Position numbers and translations under genes: made by a program | Shown here: piece after piece, positions 19,775 through 19,851 of the stretch | Position numbering within the stretch: position 1 is the stretch's first letter | Layout of the letters: each line of letters begins with the position of its first letter | The notes under the pieces: generated by a model | The model's input: the letters and a program-made list of their open reading frames with translations, nothing else | Databases searched by the model: none | What the model was told of the DNA's origin: nothing | From: DATKGQ01 sp035510715 | GTDB taxonomy: Bacteria; Patescibacteriota; Saccharimonadia; Saccharimonadales; UBA4665 | Direction of reading: 5' to 3' | Assembly (NCBI GenBank): GCA_035510715.1 | Contig: DATKGQ010000006.1 | Span: 1-19,851 of the forward strand | Length of the DNA: 19,851 nt

Positions 19775-19851
19775 ATGACACTTTTAAATGTAATTGAACG
19801 TATTAAACCAGAACTGGAAAAGAATAGGCATATTCATGCAATGTGGCTTGA
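19775..19851 (+). CDS. Gene start, truncated by window end
   Basis: The frame is open from ATG to the window edge; 25 residues are visible, in two halves MTLLNVIERIKPEL and EKNRHIHAMWL. The HIHAMWLE-like end resembles the lead-in to the LEGS motif of small nucleotidyltransferases (aminoglycoside nucleotidyltransferase-like), but the diagnostic residues lie beyond the window. The start is supported by an extended -10 box 6 nt upstream. Confidence 0.55.
   Translation, partial: MTLLNVIERIKPELEKNRHIHAMWL

Overview
The window looks like a chromosomal segment of a monoderm candidate-phyla-radiation bacterium, most likely Candidatus Saccharibacteria (TM7). This is an inference from gene content and style: small genes, many single-pass surface proteins with prepilin-like or C-terminal anchors, a G5/DUF348 lysozyme-like protein next to rsmA, L,D-transpeptidase, a cytoplasmic trehalase, and -10 promoter boxes lying only 6-10 nt before start codons. 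UGA acts as a stop (for example at the ends of the XRE gene and of the first pilin-like gene), so the UGA=Gly code of Gracilibacteria/Absconditabacteria does not apply.

Layout. 1-1612: 3' part of a large beta-helix/FN3 surface protein with a sortase-like C-terminal signal. 1619-3841: small regulatory and hypothetical genes, including an XRE repressor, a three-gene minus-strand operon with a single-HKD phospholipase-D-like protein, and two short genes of 46 and 48 codons. 3910-4410: divergent prepilin-like protein. 4497-7104: pgk-tpiA plus a membrane protein (lower glycolysis). 7160-9322: UvrD/PcrA-type helicase. 9438-11512: RpfB/YabE-like muralytic protein followed 2 nt later by rsmA (ksgA). 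11585-11987: tmRNA (ssrA) with a 29-residue tag. 12041-15185: a membrane-anchored extracellular protein on the minus strand, an L,D-transpeptidase behind a structured leader, and a GH37 trehalase. 15210-15518: tRNA-Val(CAC), tRNA-Phe(GAA), tRNA-Gly(GCC).

15519-19851: an AT-richer stretch after the tRNA cluster that behaves like an accessory island. It holds two prepilin-like surface proteins with near-identical promoters, an acidic protein of unknown function, a methyltransferase-Nudix pair, a 27-nt direct repeat framing one pilin-like gene, and the start of another gene. No integrase or transposase is visible.

The most unusual signals are in RNA and regulation. tRNA-Gly(GCC) has U19/A56 in place of the near-universal G19/C56, a compensated change. 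The tmRNA elbow lacks both its D-loop GG and its T-loop UUC. Several genes have promoters placed so that the transcript would begin at or next to the start codon. The L,D-transpeptidase has a leader of about 190 nt with mutually exclusive hairpins.
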